The notes beneath the pieces were generated by a model. It had not been told where the DNA came from, did not search any database, and saw nothing but the letters and a program-made list of their open reading frames with translations. From contig NC_006685.1 of assembly GCF_000091045.1 (NCBI RefSeq), positions 711,201 to 768,700 of the forward strand: 57,500 nucleotides of DNA. Direction: 5' to 3'. Below, in pieces: positions 47,591 through 57,500 of this stretch. This DNA comes from Cryptococcus deneoformans JEC21 (taxonomy: Eukaryota > Basidiomycota > Tremellomycetes > Tremellales > Cryptococcaceae). The position numbers and the translations under genes were made by a program. The stretch's first letter is position 1, and each line of letters starts with the position of its first letter.

Positions 47591-47898
47591 GATGATTGGG
47601 ACTACTGGCTGGACGGAATATTTGGCGGTACGCTGAAGGAAATACTACCTAAGAAAATCTCGAACAAGGTGACATCGATGTATTGAATGTCATTGATGCA
47701 ATTGTCCACGCAGGACGAAACCGACCCCAGGTTATCAGTTGCCGAGTTCCCGGCATCGCGACGACTTTCAACAAGCGATTGCCGAGTGCGTGGAGTCTCC
47801 AGCCAGTCTCCAGATTCCATTTGTCTCGCCTCCCCATAAAATACAGTAACCATCACTTTCTGAATCATTGGCCTCCCATCCAGATATACAGACATAAT
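47591..47898. promoter_or_regulatory. Shared divergent promoter of the two oxoprolinase halves
   Basis: Only 308 bp separate the HyuB start (47590, -) and the HyuA start (47899, +), so both promoters must lie here or overlap the first exons. A 106-codon minus-strand frame (47602-47922) covers the whole interval and ends just before the HyuB ATG. It shows no domain. No TATA box is obvious. Confidence 0.6.
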
Positions 47899-50800
47899 AT
47901 GTCTCGCAGCATCCCTGATCATAGCATTCGCATTTCAATTGACCGGGTCAGTTCCTCCAATCGTGCATTATTGTCCACGCCAGTCGCTGAACATTCGCTA
48001 TACCGATTTGGTGGACCAAATAGGGTGGGACCTTCACCGACGTACATGCATCTATCCCAGCTGCCAATCACAGCGAAACCCGTGAAGAGTTCATATTCAA
48101 GCTCCTGTCTCAAGATCCGTCAAATTATAAAGACGCCCCCACAGAAGGTATTCGCCGCGTCCTCGAAAAGGTGACAGGCCAGGGTATTGAGCGAGGTAAA
48201 CCGCTGCCGGTTGACAAACTTGGTAAGACAATCATGTGCGATGAATGCGTTGCCATTTTTACTTATAGCTATCATAGAGTACGTTCGGCTGTCAACAACA
48301 GTCGCGACGAATGCCCTCCTAGAGCGGAAGGGTCAGAAGCATGCCCTGATGATCACTAAAGGCTTCAAAGACCTGCTCGAGATTGGCAATCAAGCGCGTC
48401 CAAATATCTTTGATCTCAATATCAAACGAGCAAAGCCATTGTACTCCAGAACTGTCGAAGTGGATGAGAGAGTCACTTTAGGTTAGTTGATCTGTCTTAA
48501 TCCTGTATGATGGACTTCTGAGTTCTTCTGCTTTTTGCATTAGTCGGATTCTCTTCGGATCCCAATTACGAGAAGCATGCCGTTAAGTTCAATGATGATG
48601 GATCCATTGGGGAGTCCTATTCAGGTGTAGGAGCGGACGAACAGAAAATCGTTATTCCCGGCAGGATAGTACGAGGGTTATCGGGTGAGGCTGTGAATAT
48701 ACTGAGGGAACCAAGTAAGTCATGGAATATCGTGAAGCTTACATGAAGGCTAACTATAAGAAGATCTTGAAGCCATCAAAGTAGACCTACAGAATCTGTA
48801 CGATGACGGTTACAGTTCCATTGCGGTCTGCCTTGCCCATTCATACACTTTCCCTGATCACGAGCTAGCGATAGGCAAGATTGCTACAGAAGTCGGGTTT
48901 CCCCATGTTTCCCTTTCCTCACAGCTTCTTCCCATGATCAAAATGACTCCCAGAGGACAATCGACGACGGCTGATGCGTATCTGACTCCGATACTACGAG
49001 ACTACCTCGAAGGTTTCTACTCTGGGTTCGAAGGCGGAAAAAATGGCAGTTTGCATGTTGAATTTATGGGCTCCGATGGGGGACTGGTAGATCTCAAAGT
49101 ACGTGTACTTTGAAATATGATAAACTTGAGGATTAATGTTGCTCAAAGAATTTCTCTGGTCTCAAATCAATCTTGTCTGGTCCAGCTGGTGGCGTCGTTG
49201 GATGCGCCTTGACCAGCTGGGACAAAGACGAAAAGATTCCGATTATAGGGTAAGTAGGGGCCAATAACGAGCCTAAAGCATGTGTCTTTGCTAAAAATCC
49301 TTCACAGTCTCGATGTAGGAGGTACAAGTACTGATGTCTCGAGGTATGCTGGGCATTACGAATCAGTTTATGAAACAACGACTGCCGGGATTTCTATCAA
49401 TACACTGCAGCTCGATATCAACACTGTTTGTATCATACCTCCTGAACATTCAATCGGAACTGACACTTTTCTTTTTCAAGGTCGCTGCAGGGGGTGGAAG
49501 TTGTCTTACTTATAAGAATGGTCTTTTCCGGGCAGGTCCTGAGTCCGCGGGAGCTCATCCAGGGCCTGCATGTTATCGGAAAGGGGGGCCTCTAGCTCTG
49601 ACAGATGGGAATTTGTTCCTTGGTCGCCTTATTCCGAAATAGTAAAATTTCCCTCGACTCAATAATCTGCTTTCAGAGTTTGTATGCTCACACGCTCGTT
49701 GCAGTTTCCCTCGATGTTTTGGTCCAAACGAAGACCAAGATTTAGACCCTGAAGCGTCTCACAAAAAGTTTGAACAACTGGCGGAAATGATACGAAAAGA
49801 ATCAGGCACTGAGAAAAGCCTTGACGAGATTGTAGGTCTTCCCACCCTTACTCATTCGGAACCGTATCTGATAAGCGTCGCCGCCATTAGGTGTACGGTT
49901 TTGTCAAAGTTGCCAATGAAACTATGGCGAGGCCGATCAGGACCCTTACAGAAGCGAGAGGTTTCAAGACGGAGAAGCACATTCTGGCATCATTTGGTGG
50001 AGCGGGTGGTCAGCATGCTTGTGAGATTGCTGAGGTCAGTTGGATTCTTTTCGAAGATGTCTCATATTAACTGCATTGGCGTAGTTACTGGGAATCCAAA
50101 GAGTGTTGATTCACAAGTATTCATCGATCCTCTCCGCCTATGGCCTTGCTCTTGCCGACCGGTAAGAAAGGAAACAGTTGCCACATATCGGTTTGTTGTC
50201 TTACTAACTCTGTCATAGTGTTTTTGAACTTCAGGAACCTGCTGCCGTTATTTTTTCTCAAGAAAATAAAGCTGGGCTCAATGCCAGGCTGGACAAGCTG
50301 GAGCGAGACGTTTTCAAGACCTTGCTAGATGCGGGGTTTGCAGATGATAAGATCGGCATAAATAGGATTCTGAATATGCGGTATGATGGAAGCGATACGG
50401 CTTTGATGATCTCTAATGAGGGATCGGGGGACTATGAGAAGGAATTTAAGAGGGCGTACAAGGAGGAGTTCGGGTTTTTGCTCAACAAGAACATTGTCGT
50501 AGATGATGTCAAAGTGATTAGTGCTATTCCATTTCTTTTTGAGAGGTGTGACTGACCGAAAGAGTAGGTCCGCGGCGTTGGTAAAACATTTGACTCCCTA
50601 GGGCCACCACCTACTCAAGAAGTCAAAAGCCTTGAGCTCAGCGTTGTTAGCCCTGAACACGCAGACTGTAGTCAAAATTGCTACGTTTGGTACGGTAAAT
50701 CAGGCAAAAGGGAGGAGGTTCCTGTTTTCAAGATCGAGTCGCTATCAGTCGGGAACATGGTAATTGGGCCAGCAATGGTCATAGACGAGACGCAGACAAT

Positions 50801-50906
50801 TTTTGTCAATCAGTATGTCCAAACTCAATTTTGTAGGAGGCATTGGCGGCTGACCAGAGCTACGATAGAGGATGGAAAGCCATATCAACGAACAGCCATC
50901 TTCTGA
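47899..50906 (+). CDS. 5-oxoprolinase HyuA-type half (hydantoinase A), separate gene
   Basis: N-terminal half of a 5-oxoprolinase/hydantoinase, the ATP-binding ASKHA-fold part. The start [16 protein letters not shown] (exon 47899-47946) splices to 48024 to complete [10 protein letters not shown], the phosphate-binding loop. [34 protein letters not shown] and EVDERVTL follow. The second half has [57 protein letters not shown] and [14 protein letters not shown]. The C-terminal part has [21 protein letters not shown] and [14 protein letters not shown]. It closes with [15 protein letters not shown] and a stop (904-906 of the 50-kb block), with no HyuB part after it. About eleven exons; most junctions follow clear GT-AG sites. 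The catalytic partner is predicted to be the divergent HyuB product. Confidence 0.9.
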
Positions 50907-51901
50907 TGGTGCAGGAGAAGAAGAAAGGGGATTAGACTACTAACTACTCGTAGTAAGAAGCTCTGTATTATTTCATCATAGTTAGCTTGTGTATGGGATT
51001 ATTTATATATAGATTAAGAAAAAGCGAACTAAATGTATACAATGATCTAACCTTTACTAACAAATACTTCACTGCCATCAACACACTTCCATCTTCTGTG
51101 ATTCCCTATATCATTGTTCATTGGGCTGGCGTTGCTCATTAGCCAGCGCCCCTTAGAGGATAATAAACCTAGGGCCCGGGTACGCATTCTGACATCCTGT
51201 TGATGAGGTTCCTTTTGCCGGCTTTCTGGCTTTAAACCACGCATCTGATCAAGCAACCACCATTGCTGTGCGTCCGAGGGGCCACAATAATTGTTATCAT
51301 CATATCAATACCAATAGATATAGGCTGTCCTAGCCCTCCGTACTAACTGTACATAGGCATTTTCCCCATAATATTTGTCGCCACACAAATTCTTCCTATG
51401 TACATTACGTCTCCTTAGCTTCCTTATGGTGCTGCGTGATGTGGTAGTCATCCCCTTGTTTATAAAGTATCACAGATTATATTTTCCCTCACCGCTATCC
51501 TTTTCCTACTCACTTACCCGGAAGGATCTACTAAACATCTTGTATCCATCCGCTAATTCCCGTCTTGTGCCATCTCTTTCTCGCCTCCGTCACTATCGTC
51601 TCGTCGTTACTTGACCGCAAAGCTTCGTTCTTGCACTCGAACTCTCGCAGTGTATGATCTGGGCTAGCATAGGAGACTCGAGTCTGATATGTCCGATATT
51701 TTATAAACCACACCATGCAGTCAGAAGTAGAAGACGACAAATGACGCGAGCTATGTATGAAGCTGATGGGAATATGGTACAACAACTTGCGAATTGTCAT
51801 GTGCCCATAACGATTTTTAATGGTCGACAGCGAATGGGGTTAGTGGCTAATACTAAAATTAACACTGAACACATGCTCAGATGTGAGATTACGACTCACC
51901 T
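50907..51901. other. Convergent intergenic region
   Basis: About 1 kb between the 3' ends of the HyuA half (+) and the OTU gene (-). Short frames at 51047-51256 (-), 51375-51614 (+) and 51531-51800 (-) carry no domain. No gene is seen. Confidence 0.5.
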
Positions 51902-53855
51902 TCATAGTCTATTCTTCAATCTCAAACTCGCTCTTCGCTTTTGCGGCTCGTCATGTGATCTTTTGGGCTCACGTGAGCTTTCCCGTGATCTTAGAACCAT
52001 TCCTTGTAGATCCTTCCCCAATTTGTCCGACTTTGTCCTCAGCTTGCTATCTGAAATTATCTCAGGTGTTACGCGTGGCGCATCTTGACCACTAGACACC
52101 GTTGTTGACCGACTCGACTGGGATTGCGCTAGATCTGAGGTAACAGAACCATTACTTGATCTCTCAGAAACCGATTCAGAACGAGACCTTGTACCGGTTG
52201 TGCTGGACAAAGCCGGAGATCTGGGCCGATAACTAACTCCCTCTGATGAAAGTGAGCAATGTTCAATCGCTGATGAATCACTGGGGCACGCAGTGTTTGA
52301 TGGCGCTAGCTCATGAAGTAATTCCTCCACCCGCTGGTCGCTTGACGACTCGCTCTCCTTGTCAGCTTCCGACTGAATATCTTCAAGAAGAATCTCAATC
52401 GCTTCTCCCAAATCACCTTTCACGCGCGACAGCACCCCTTCAGCATAGGTGGACGAGATACCGTGGCCGGGGGGTAACGAGGCAAGTAATTGCGCAACAT
52501 GCGACGATATGGGTGATCGGCTTTCAACTTTGTTACCGACAATCTCTCCCCTCTCACGTCGTGCAGCTTCAGAAGTATCCTTGGCATGGGGGACAGCAAG
52601 ATGATCATCGATATTTGCTGAGCCGTTGTCCTTGTCGCCCTGACGCCGGATACTTTGAAAGTGTTCGGCTTGTGAGAAAAGAGCCAGCCATAGCATAGTG
52701 CGTCCTTCTTGTATGGGTGGGATACCGTCTCGAAGGGTGATCGCTAGGCCTTCAGGAAGATCGAGCTTAGCGTCATATTTCCTGTCTCCGAAAAAACAGG
52801 ACGACTCGGCTCGCCAAGGAATAGTAAATGAAGCCTATGTATTTATGAGAAAAATGTTGCCTCCCAAAACAGCTCACCCACGGTTGACATTACAACTCTG
52901 ATATCTCTCTGGAAGATCCGGGCGGCTGCTTGTATTTCAATATGACTGCCAAATTGTTCTGTTTTGATATTTTGATCGTGTCAGCAAACACGAATGTACC
53001 TTGCGATTTAAACCCACTGGATTGTCTCATTCGCTGCACATAGCCCTCGTATCTCTCACCTTCTTTCATGAAAGGCACCACGAAACCTTCCATAGTCTCT
53101 TTGTGGGAGTCTAGATAGTCACATACAATCTTTCTGATTTCTGCGTGTCGTTTCTTGTTGTTGTGAGTAACAGACCATACCGATCAGTCAGAACTCACTT
53201 CAGTACCGTAAAGCTGGTCAGATAAACATCTGAATAGACAATTGCCATCCCCTTGAACGTCTCGCAACGTCAAACCTAATCTGGAAATCTCTGACTTGAC
53301 GGCGGCATCCTCTAACTTGATATCTTCCAGTGATGTAATAATCAGACTTGAAGGGGAATTTGCACGACGCGCTTTGGATCTTGTTGTTCTTCTGGAGCTC
53401 CGAACGTTTTGGCATTGGCCACTGTGGGACCCGTTATTTGCATTACGTCTCGTCTTCGATTTTTGCGGTCGCCCACCCCCCCGCAAAGAATATGGAGGGC
53501 TGTAATCGCTGTCGGAACCTGATCTCCGTCGCTTGCGCTTGCCGCGTTGCTGTTCTAAGTTAGGTGCCAGTGAAAAAGTTGTGGCAGCAATGAGCGGTGA
53601 AGCGGCAAATGGAACGGATGACATGATTGGACCGACATTCTCTTGAGTATTGCTTTCACCGGGGAAGTTCTTCTCCGCATCACTGTGATCATGAAGAACT
53701 ATCGCTCTTCTAAAGATTGCCACTGGCGAGGCTGAGGGCGAAAGTGAAGGTGGGAGAGAGATTGGTGAGGCAGTTTGATAGTCATTTTGACGATGAACTG
53801 CAAGAGGGACGGTGGCCGACGTGGATGGAGAGGATCCAGGTGACGGACAGCTCAT
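51902..53855 (-). CDS. OTU-domain deubiquitinase (OTUD3-like)
   Basis: Cysteine protease predicted to remove ubiquitin from substrates. The start chosen is the ATG at 53855 (MSCPSPGSSPSTSATVPLAV). An in-frame ATG at 54152 would add 99 residues of unlike composition. A Ser/Arg-rich, basic stretch (KRKRRRSGSDSDYSPPYS) precedes the OTU core. The core opens with LTLRDVQGDGNCLFRCLSDQ, holding the catalytic Asp and Cys. It continues with EIRKIVCDYLDSHKETMEGF and VPFMKEGERYEGYVQRMRQS. SHIEIQAAARIFQRDIRVV follows. The catalytic His lies in AEHFQSIRR. The long C-terminal tail includes a UBA-like stretch (YAEGVLSRVKGDLGEAIEIL) and a Ser-rich, basic end (KRRASLRLKNRL). OTU plus UBA-like region resembles OTUD3. 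There are four to five exons. Confidence 0.85.
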
Positions 53856-55202
53856 CCTACGATCAAAGGGCAATGAAGCGAGGGTAGACAAATATCCTGT
53901 TCGTATGTTACCCGTGAGACTAGAAGATGTGCCAAAGAGGCAAAATTCGGGGACGGCACCAGAAGAAGCAGTCAAAAAAAGACCGGGCAAAAGTAGAGAC
54001 CAGAAAGTTGATAGTTGCTTGTTGTTCCTTATGCGACTCGGCTCGAGTGCGAAGTATTGCAATGGCAATAATGAATGAGTTGGAAGTTGACGGTCGCGAA
54101 GACAGTACGTGTAATATAGGGTCCAGGTGGTGGCGGAGGATATGATACACAAATAGTATTATGGTGGGCTTGATACAGATTTCGCCTAGCGCACACGGAC
54201 GCCGTGGTCCCAATGCTGATTAGATACAGTAGTACCTTGAGAACTGACGGGCCTCCAAAACTGACGGGGCCTCTATAGAGATGAATAGTTTATTAGACCA
54301 GTACGTACTCTGTAATATGGATGGGCAAAATATGAAATCATAGGGTCATAATTTTTTTAATAGGTTACTTAAATAACAATTTCCTGCTTCGTTCCTAATT
54401 TTCCCAGCCATAATGTACGGTAGTATGTATGTCTTTTTGCATTATAAAACACAACGTTACGATCTCGGTATCTACGTTTCCAGTAATTACCAGTACAACT
54501 GACTGTCAACCTGTGACATTGTGGTTGATTGTCGCGTACAACAACAAGCAACCGTGATGGGTGATGCTATAGTGTAAGGCCCCTATTCCACGTGTCCCCT
54601 TCTTGTTCATCGATCCTCTTCCAACAACTCCGCAGCATCAAATCTCACGTCCTCTAACTCGCGTCTGGCACAGGCGCACAGGCCTCTTCATAGGCAAACA
54701 TGACTCATCTGAGCGTGCCATTCTCTCCTGCGCCCCTTGCACTGCTGCATGATGCACGGCCGTCTGCATTTACTTGCTCCTTGTTCTTCATCCTCCACAA
54801 TATCCATTCATCCACTGTCCACTACCCCCGCCACCGCTCTCTTGTCCCAACTCTTCCAGGACGACTGGATCGTCCACTGAACAAACTTACTTAGCATACC
54901 CCCAATACTTAAGCCTCACTTGCCTCTCAACTCAAAAGGGAAGCTTGCTGGCCAGGCCGAACTGACAGAAAAACGTCTACGACTGCAGCAAGAGTGCGTA
55001 GTAAAAATTGAGTAGTACGGAATAAAAGAATAGTACTCAAATCAGCACTACAGCATTTACTTATATGGTGAGTTGGTGGCTTTTGCACGATCGCTTTGCA
55101 TCTTGTTAGCAGCAGTGAATGGCTAATTATTGGGCTCTAAGCATAGCCATCCAAGGGAGGTCAACGGTATCTTCGTGGACATAGTAAAGAAGGGCTACAA
55201 TC
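53856..55202. promoter_or_regulatory. Divergent upstream region of OTU and ferric reductase genes
   Basis: About 1.35 kb. Two near-identical words, actgacggg and actgacggggcctc, occur at 54242-54272. A CT-rich tract at 54580-54900 is probably promoter or leader sequence. The in-frame extension of the OTU gene to 54152 overlaps its proximal part. GATA words (atagat) occur, but I cannot tie them to iron control. No further gene is seen. Confidence 0.4.
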
Positions 55203-57500
55203 ATGTTGACTGCAGCAGTAATCCCTGATTCAATTGGTGTCAATCAAACTGAATTGATATCACAAGAGAAAAACGATCAGCTCTCTATGGACAGTGAGGA
55301 TTCTCGTGACATCAGGATGGCTACGGGCTATTGCTAATGATGAGACGCCATTTTCAGGGACAATGCCTGGCATCATCCTCCTCTCCACAGCAGGTTTCCT
55401 TGCCTTTTGCATGATTATCGACCATCCCCGGTTTCTAGCCCGTCTTTTTGCTTCATTTTTTGACCCAAATAAAACCAAAGTCAAACAGGCACCAAAACCC
55501 GGTTTTCATACATCGCTGGGTTCTCAAGGTTCTTCAGCGGAAAAGGTGATTGGTGGTGGCGATCTCTGTGAAGGCTGGCTCCTAAAGAAGAAGACAAATA
55601 GACATATTGAAATTCTTTCCCCAAGGACACCGGCGTCCGATAGACGCGGACACTTTTTACCTTCGGTAGGTGAAGATGAGAGCCAAGAAGTGCGCCCGGT
55701 GTCGAGCCCTCTTCTTCATCCTCCACCGCATATCGCTCCTCTTATTTCTTATATGCCTTTTTCTGCCTCCCTTCTTTGCACTCCGTTTAACCGTTTACCT
55801 GGGCCCTTCAAATCAATTATAACCGTTAAACAAGTCTACATCATCGTAGGGTATGTTGTATTGATAGCTTTTGCTCTATTCTGGAGATCCAAACTCTCGC
55901 CGGCCGAGAAAACATCTGGCTACGGATCGGACTTCAAACGCTCCGGCGATGTGGCTATTGCTCAACTGCCTGTAGTGGTGGCTTTGGGAGTGAGAGGGAA
56001 TGTGCTTGGATTGTGTGTAGGGCAAGGCTACGAAAAATTAAAGCTATTACACAAAGTTATAGGAAGGATACTGTTCGTGGCAGCATCGATCCATGTGATT
56101 GGTTACAGTAAGCACCACTCTTCAATCTCTCCAAGCAGTAAAGAACTGATCAGTCTAATAATAAAAAGCATATAAGTGGTTAGCAGCTGGTAACTTTGTC
56201 AGCTCATCATCTCAGCGATTTGTTGTATGTGGTTACCTATCCTATGCTGCAATGCTTTTGATCATTATTTCTTCTCTCCCATACATTCGTCGGGCCTATT
56301 ATGGGCTATTTAAAATGTGCCATCTTGTAGGCATGATGGTGATGCTATTTGGATTGGCCTGGCATGTAGACGAAGCTGTCCCGTTTTGGTAAGTCATACC
56401 GGGGGGGTTTCATGCGTATCAATTGGACTGTCTTGCTGACAGGTAAAGCGGTACAAAGCATCACAGGACTCGTATTTTACTTCGTATCTTTCGCTGGATC
56501 TTTGGCCAAGACGCGTCTCGCAAAAGCTCATCTACGTGCGCTTCCCAGCAGTAATACCACCATTGTTACTGTACCTGCCTTGAAGTCCGGATGGCGCCCT
56601 GGCCAACATGTTCGGATTCGAATTCCTGCTCTAGGTAGCCGACACGGTTTTGAGGGGCACCCTTTCACTATTTCTTCCGCCCCTAACTGCGAGGGTATGG
56701 TGCTCATGTGCAAAGATGCAGGTGATTGGACAAAGCGGCTGTTTGACTATTCCAGAGCGCTTGAAGCTTCCACTACTGAACCCGAATCGGGAGCAGGTCG
56801 CAATGTCAAAATCATTATTGAAGGTCCTTACGGAGGAACAGGGAATACCATGCTTTCATCCTTTTCCTCTTTGGTCCTTATTGCCGGCGGGTCAGGCATC
56901 ACGCACGCTTTGGCCGTTGCTCATGACCTCGTGATGCGCGCTCCAACTGGTGCAGTCAGAGCGCGAATTGTGGATTTGGTGTGGATTGTCAAGACGGAAC
57001 AAGAAGCAAAGCCTTTGATGGCTACTTTGCTAGAATTAGTGTCGGATGCGAAAAGTTGGGAAGCTGCTTCTATTGAGGGACAAAGGAGGCAAGCCAACTA
57101 TGCTTCCCCAACAGCCCTCAGGATCCAGATCTTTGTCACCCGTTGTCCAGCATCTTCGCCTCTCGCACTTATTCCCGATGCTACTGCCCTCTCCAGCTTC
57201 AATGTTGAGACTAGCGCGGAGAAGTCAGGTATGGTTGGTCATATGTCAGGGACGAATACAGAGAAGGTGGCGTACTTATCCCGCAATCTATCTGCTGCTT
57301 CAACAATGTCAACAATGAGAGACAAATACGTACAACTCTCTGGCATTACAGCTCGCCCAGCCCGCCCCAATCTGAACATTATCATTTCGAAGATTGTCGA
57401 CGAGACCATTGCCCATCATCGGCAGAATCTGACCGAAGCAAACGGGATGTACATCACGGCATGTGGCCCAGAGGGCCTTGTATACAGTACAATGCAGGCC
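55203..57500 (+). CDS. Ferric/cupric reductase transmembrane component (3' end outside window)
   Basis: Plasma-membrane NADPH-dependent metalloreductase that reduces Fe(III) or Cu(II) before uptake. The start is the ATG at 55203 (MLTAAVIPDSIGVNQTELIS). Exon 1 ends at 55293 and joins 55358 to give TMPGIILLSTAGFLAFCMII, the first span. A loop of about 100 residues follows. The ferric-reductase core has HKVIGRILFVAASIHVIGY and CHLVGMMVMLFGLAWHVDE, with the haem-ligand His residues. Exons resume at 56169 and 56459, both after AAG acceptors that keep the frame. The FAD domain has WRPGQHVRIRIP and GHPFTISSAP. The NADPH domain has EGPYGG, LIAGGSGITHALA and ACGPEGL. The window ends about 20-40 residues short of the usual C-terminus. 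The Fre family is certain; metal preference is not. Confidence 0.92.

Noticed and set aside
47602..47922. 106-codon minus-strand frame treated as a separate gene
   Set aside because: It overlaps the shared promoter and the first HyuA exon, and its product has no domain. It is kept only as an observation.
53856..54152. Longer N-terminus of the OTU protein from the ATG at 54152
   Set aside because: The extra 99 residues (MCIISSATTWTLYYTYCLRD and on) have a different, hydrophobic/aromatic composition and read into probable promoter sequence; the ATG at 53855 was preferred.

Overview
The window looks like a chromosome segment from an intron-dense basidiomycetous yeast, most likely a tremellomycete of the Cryptococcus/Kwoniella type. 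Almost every gene is cut by many short GT-AG introns of about 40-110 nt. Several exons are only 7-19 nt long. The proteins (Pms1, Ssa-type Hsp70, Cog5, Nop9, Tim22, a Zn2Cys6 regulator) are fungal. The lineage is inferred from gene structure and protein character, not from a database match. No rRNA, convincing tRNA, CRISPR array or intact transposon was seen.

Layout. 1-1230 (-): 5' part of an RWD-RBR ubiquitin ligase. 1855-5544 (+): mismatch-repair endonuclease Pms1. 6680-9345 (+): secreted GH3 beta-glucosidase. 9900-10452 (-): small eIF1A-like RNA-binding protein. 11346-13572 (-): cytosolic Hsp70, with a heat-shock element and a 33-bp foldback repeat upstream. 16067-16685 (+): small mitochondrial B12D/NDUFA4-like protein. 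17005-18465 (-): oxodicarboxylate carrier. 19015-20053 (+): hydrophilic LEA-like protein. 20895-24046 (-): Cog5. 24320-27076 (+): Nop9. 27159-27881 (-): Tim22. 28543-30468 (-): secreted GH28 enzyme. 31264-32902 (+): sugar-porter-type MFS protein. 35574-37887 (-): DUF2264 protein. 38938-39656 (-): four-span MARVEL-like membrane protein. 41266-~44943 (+): Zn2Cys6 transcription factor. 45282-47590 (-) and 47899-50906 (+): the two halves of a 5-oxoprolinase as separate, divergent genes. 51902-53855 (-): OTU deubiquitinase. 55203-end (+): ferric reductase, cut by the window edge.

Much of the window is ordinary housekeeping DNA. Two parts are less ordinary. At 28.5-38 kb, a GH28 enzyme, a divergent MFS transporter and a DUF2264 protein sit together and could serve pectin-type sugar use; this is inference from content only. 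At 41-51 kb, a Zn2Cys6 regulator lies beside a 5-oxoprolinase that is normally one fused polypeptide of about 1,280 residues. Here its HyuA and HyuB halves are encoded on opposite strands, each with its own start and stop, across a 308-bp shared upstream region. In this part, 7-18-nt microexons are needed to rebuild conserved motifs.

Exon coordinates were worked out by hand from splice signals and protein motifs. For GH3, Hsp70, the eIF1A-like gene, Nop9, Tim22, the MFS gene, the MARVEL-like gene and the LEA-like gene, exon lengths sum to a whole number of codons. For the others some internal boundaries are approximate.
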